Below are positions 61,517-64,000 of a stretch of DNA of 64,000 nt, one piece after another. This DNA is from Gibbula magus (Eukaryota > Mollusca > Gastropoda > Trochida > Trochidae). The notes under the pieces are model-generated. The model did no database searches and had not been told where the DNA came from. It saw only the letters and a program-made list of their open reading frames with translations. Numbering within the stretch: the stretch's first letter is position 1; each line of letters starts with the position of its first letter. A program made the position numbers and the translations under genes. The DNA is taken from NCBI GenBank assembly GCA_936450465.1, contig OW388300.1, forward strand, positions 40,766,358-40,830,357, read 5' to 3'.

Positions 61517-63909
61517 CTGCGAGACAGATTTTGAATCATGAATAATACATTTGAGAAAACTGAAATGATAATTGATTGAACCAGCTGATGAAGAAATATT
61601 GCCTATGTTACAAATTCATTTGAATGAGATCAAAAAGTTATGAGTGAAATTTTCATTGGTTATTAAATGTTAATAAGATGATATAATATCTGTGTACATG
61701 TATACTTTTAAGCAATTGTAAAACTTCTTCTTGTGATGGTGTTAGTTACATTCAATGGAAAGCATAGTTTAAAATTGATTTTGTTCTGCAGCAAGAACCT
61801 TAAAGGACTGCCGGATGATGATGAGATTGGGTGTAAAATTTGAGGATTGACACAAGATTTCCAGAATTAGTTGGAAATGCGCCAAGAAAAACAAACAAAT
61901 TTAAAGTTTGGATCCACATGATAACATTTTAATCTACTCCTAATCTAGATTCAATCTTTGAAGGCCTTCATCAGATTTAATTATGTCAAAGTTTAAATGT
62001 CAAAGTTGAACATACCGACTCTGATGCTGATTTCATCTTGGCTCTTCTTCTTCCAGTCAGCGATTGCATAGACAGTTTTCTTTTCCAACTTTGTTTCAGG
62101 TTTGGTCGTCTTGGCAACTGAAATGAAGGTTAAAGGCATGGTTAGACATTTTTTGAATATTATTTTTGCTCAAATTTGCCAGTTATTATTAAAGTTTATA
62201 AAATGCATTGTTACATAAGAAGGCAAAACATCTCATTGCACGACCCGGTAATTAAGCCATCTCTAAAGAAAGTGGTTATCAAAATTGGTAGAAAATGGAG
62301 GTTTATAATGACTGTTTCGTGTTACAGTGTGATTTGTAGGTGAGTCATGCATTTTTGAGAGTTCAGACAGCAAATATATATATATATATATACACACACA
62401 AACATCATCAACAATTGAAAAGAAGTCAAATATCAAAATAGATATTCATGAAACTGAAGACCAATGAAGAGAATTCAACCTCTCTCCTCTTTCTATATTA
62501 CTTTCCTGTCAACTATCTGTCATCTTTATACAAAATGTAAATCATATACGTACATTACCAAGGTGAGGGTATTCTAAGTTGGAGAACTTGTTCCTTATAC
62601 TTTTCGAAGTGAATAAATAAGTTTAAATAAAACATCAGAGACTTCACGCACCAACAACATCAGGAGCTGATTTTCTGGCCCGGGAAGTTGAAGGTCTCTT
62701 CATGTCTTCGGACTCTGCCTTAGCCTCCCTTCTACGTCTGCGAGCCTCAGACGAAACTCCAACCCTCTCAACAGAGGCTCTAGCTTGTTTTCTTGTCTTT
62801 GGACCGTACTCTTCATCACTCGAGTCCAAGGGAGCATGTTGGATTGACTCTCGTTGTCCATCGTCTCTCGGGAAGGAAGATCGAGGACGAGATTGGGGTT
62901 TCCCTCTTGAGGTTGAAGGTCGAGCTTCAAGGCTAGAGTTCTGAGATCCTGGAATTTTTTCAATAGGAGTCTCGCTGAAAGCTCTGCTCGGTAGTTCGGC
63001 GCGGAGTGTTTCATAGGCTGGCTTGTTATCGAGGGAGTCCATGATTTCCTGAAGAACCTCAGTCAGTCCATCGTTGACAACCTTGGGAGCTCTTAGACTC
63101 TCCACTCGTCTCTCGAACAGCAGGCCATCGTCATCATCATCATCCTCATACTCATCATCACTGTCTTCATCTTCTGTCATATTGGCATAATTGTCATCTC
63201 CGAGGTCCCTATCTTTGACGTCATCTTCCTTTACATATACAACATATACTGGTCAATATAAGTTAGGGTTATTAAAAGTTTTATGATTGATATTTCATCA
63301 GTGTGTCACTGTCAACCAGTGAATAGGTTGATATTTAAAATTTCCGAAAGTAATGTAACATTTTGAAAATAGAATATAGAAAATTAAAACACATGAATAA
63401 TTACTGGTAATCAAAATTGTTGAAGAAACAAAGTTTAACAATTCAAATAACATGCATATGCAGAAAGAAATCTGATGATAATATTTTTAGTACATTTCTA
63501 AAAGTTTAAGTTTAAACAACATTTAGTTTTTGTTTATATAAATATATTTTGAGGTCCAAATTTGAGTATTTAGACCTTGTACAGACCTTGCTGCAGAAAA
63601 GTTAATCCTTGTGTTTCATGATAATCAAACTACGGTACAGTAAATTACCTTTTTGTCAGGGAAGACATGTTCTTTGAGAGCATTTTCCCAGATGGATAGA
63701 GCCAATGTTTTAGTTTTCACTGGTCCAAGTTCAAACATGCTGTCCTCAAGGTCTCTACAACAAGAGAATTGAAACAAGTTATCAGTGGAAGTAGTAGACC
63801 TAGGCAATATTATTTGTACACCAATACTTACCGGTGAAGACCATAAAATTCAAAAAGACCCTTTCCATTGGACAATATATCATGCAAAAATGAATATATA
63901 CATGAAAGA
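61386..63909 (-). CDS. SH3-domain protein, C-terminal part (gene continues off the window)
   Basis: Coding exons seen: 63909-63832, 63754-63649, 63228-62652, 62117-62016, 61516-61386. Together they give 330 residues plus stop, with matching phases. The first two encode LHDILSNGKGLFEFYGLHRD and FELGPVKTKTLALSIWENAL, which I do not recognise. The large exon has an acidic run (EDEDSDDEYEDDDDDDG), a helical stretch and a long Ser/Arg/Pro-rich, presumably disordered linker. The last two make an SH3 domain: VYAIADWKKKSQDEISIRVG, then a basic n-Src/RT part, YGFFPAAHV near the end, and only five more residues. SH3 domains bind Pro-rich ligands. The family is not identified; the acidic and SR-like parts suggest a scaffold, but that is inference. 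Confidence 0.85.
62016..62117 (-). CDS. SH3 gene exon (first half of SH3)
   Basis: 102 bases between TTTCAG and GTATGT-type donor. Encodes a Lys-rich lead and then VYAIADWKKKSQDEISIRV, equivalent to the ALYDY and DELSF motifs of SH3 domains. Confidence 0.88.
62652..63228 (-). CDS. SH3 gene large exon (acidic run and disordered linker)
   Basis: 577 bases. Acidic start (MTEDEDSDDEYEDDDDDDG), a helical part (GLTEVLQEIMDSLDNKPAYE), then a Ser/Arg/Pro-rich linker with STSRGK, SSFPRDDGQR and RPSTSRARKS. The acceptor (TATGTAAAG) is weak, so the exon start is the least sure point. Overlapping frames on both strands are shadows. Confidence 0.88.
63649..63754 (-). CDS. SH3 gene exon (FELGPVKTK)
   Basis: 106 bases encoding DLEDSMFELGPVKTKTLALS and IWENALKEHVFPDKK between acceptor TTGTAG and donor GTAATT. 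Predicted mostly helical; no family recognised. Confidence 0.82.
63832..63909 (-). CDS. SH3 gene, first exon seen
   Basis: 78 bases after a pyrimidine-rich acceptor ending TCATAAG, encoding LSCIYSFLHDILSNGKGLFE and FYGLH, with donor GTAAGT. The phase joins the next exon. The acceptor is the least certain of the five, and more exons must lie beyond 64000. Confidence 0.65.
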
Positions 63910-64000
63910 CTTATGAAAGTAAAAAATAAAAGTGTTAAATCGTGATATCTTCCAGGGGAGAGTAATATATAGAAGATATCTGTCTTGACCAATACCATGT

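Noticed and set aside
61327..61539. 70-codon minus-strand frame over the last SH3 exon
   Set aside because: Different phase from the SH3 coding frame; the correct frame ends at the TAG at 61388-61386 with the SH3 hallmark residues.

Overview
This is a nuclear, intron-rich, AT-rich animal window with no prokaryotic operon structure, CRISPR array or canonical rRNA or tRNA gene. It is most likely from a gastropod mollusc. The tRNA-headed SINEs end in a cggcgttaaac-type tail, and the gtgagctaaaaatt-type and ccattggcca-type repeats are of a kind I associate with gastropod (especially vetigastropod) genomes. That placement is inference; species cannot be named.

Three protein-coding genes can be assembled exon by exon, all on the minus strand. 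(1) 32178 to 15542: a transmembrane channel-like (TMC) gene of 18 coding exons. All splice phases join, giving 688 codons (687 residues plus stop). (2) 49984 to 44372: a five-exon gene for a 157-residue membrane protein of the VOPP1/WBP1 type, with a Cys-rich lumenal or extracellular part, one membrane span and two PPxY motifs. (3) 63909 to 61386: the last five exons of a gene running off the right edge. It encodes an unrecognised protein with an acidic run, a Ser/Arg-rich linker and a C-terminal SH3 domain. Most other long open frames lie in microsatellites, MITEs or introns and are not genes.

The left 13 kb is transposon territory. At 181-971 is a Penelope-like element remnant: a GIY-YIG endonuclease reading frame, a hammerhead ribozyme that matches the conserved core, and perfect 53-bp inverted ends. 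At 1033-5410 is a two-fold diverged duplication, with a 208-bp triplication and a long CATA-type microsatellite. At 7872-11792 is a tyrosine-recombinase retrotransposon of Ngaro type with exact A1-B1-A2-B2 split direct repeats (174 and 73 bp), a TATA/initiator promoter in A, reverse transcriptase/RNase H and tyrosine recombinase frames, and an internal deletion joining the start of gag to the middle of pol.

The introns and intergenic DNA hold several small DNA-transposon families. These include one bounded by TTAA, and one inserted inside another copy with a 9-bp target duplication. There are also tRNA-derived SINEs, long perfect foldbacks and several minisatellites. From 52.5 to 61 kb lies an unusual region of roughly 0.96-kb duplicated units that grades into a highly diverged array of a short cttttgacataaa-type motif.

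The three genes show no evident functional link; they are simply neighbours on one strand. The most unusual elements are the hammerhead-bearing Penelope remnant, the deleted Ngaro element and the cttttgacataaa array.
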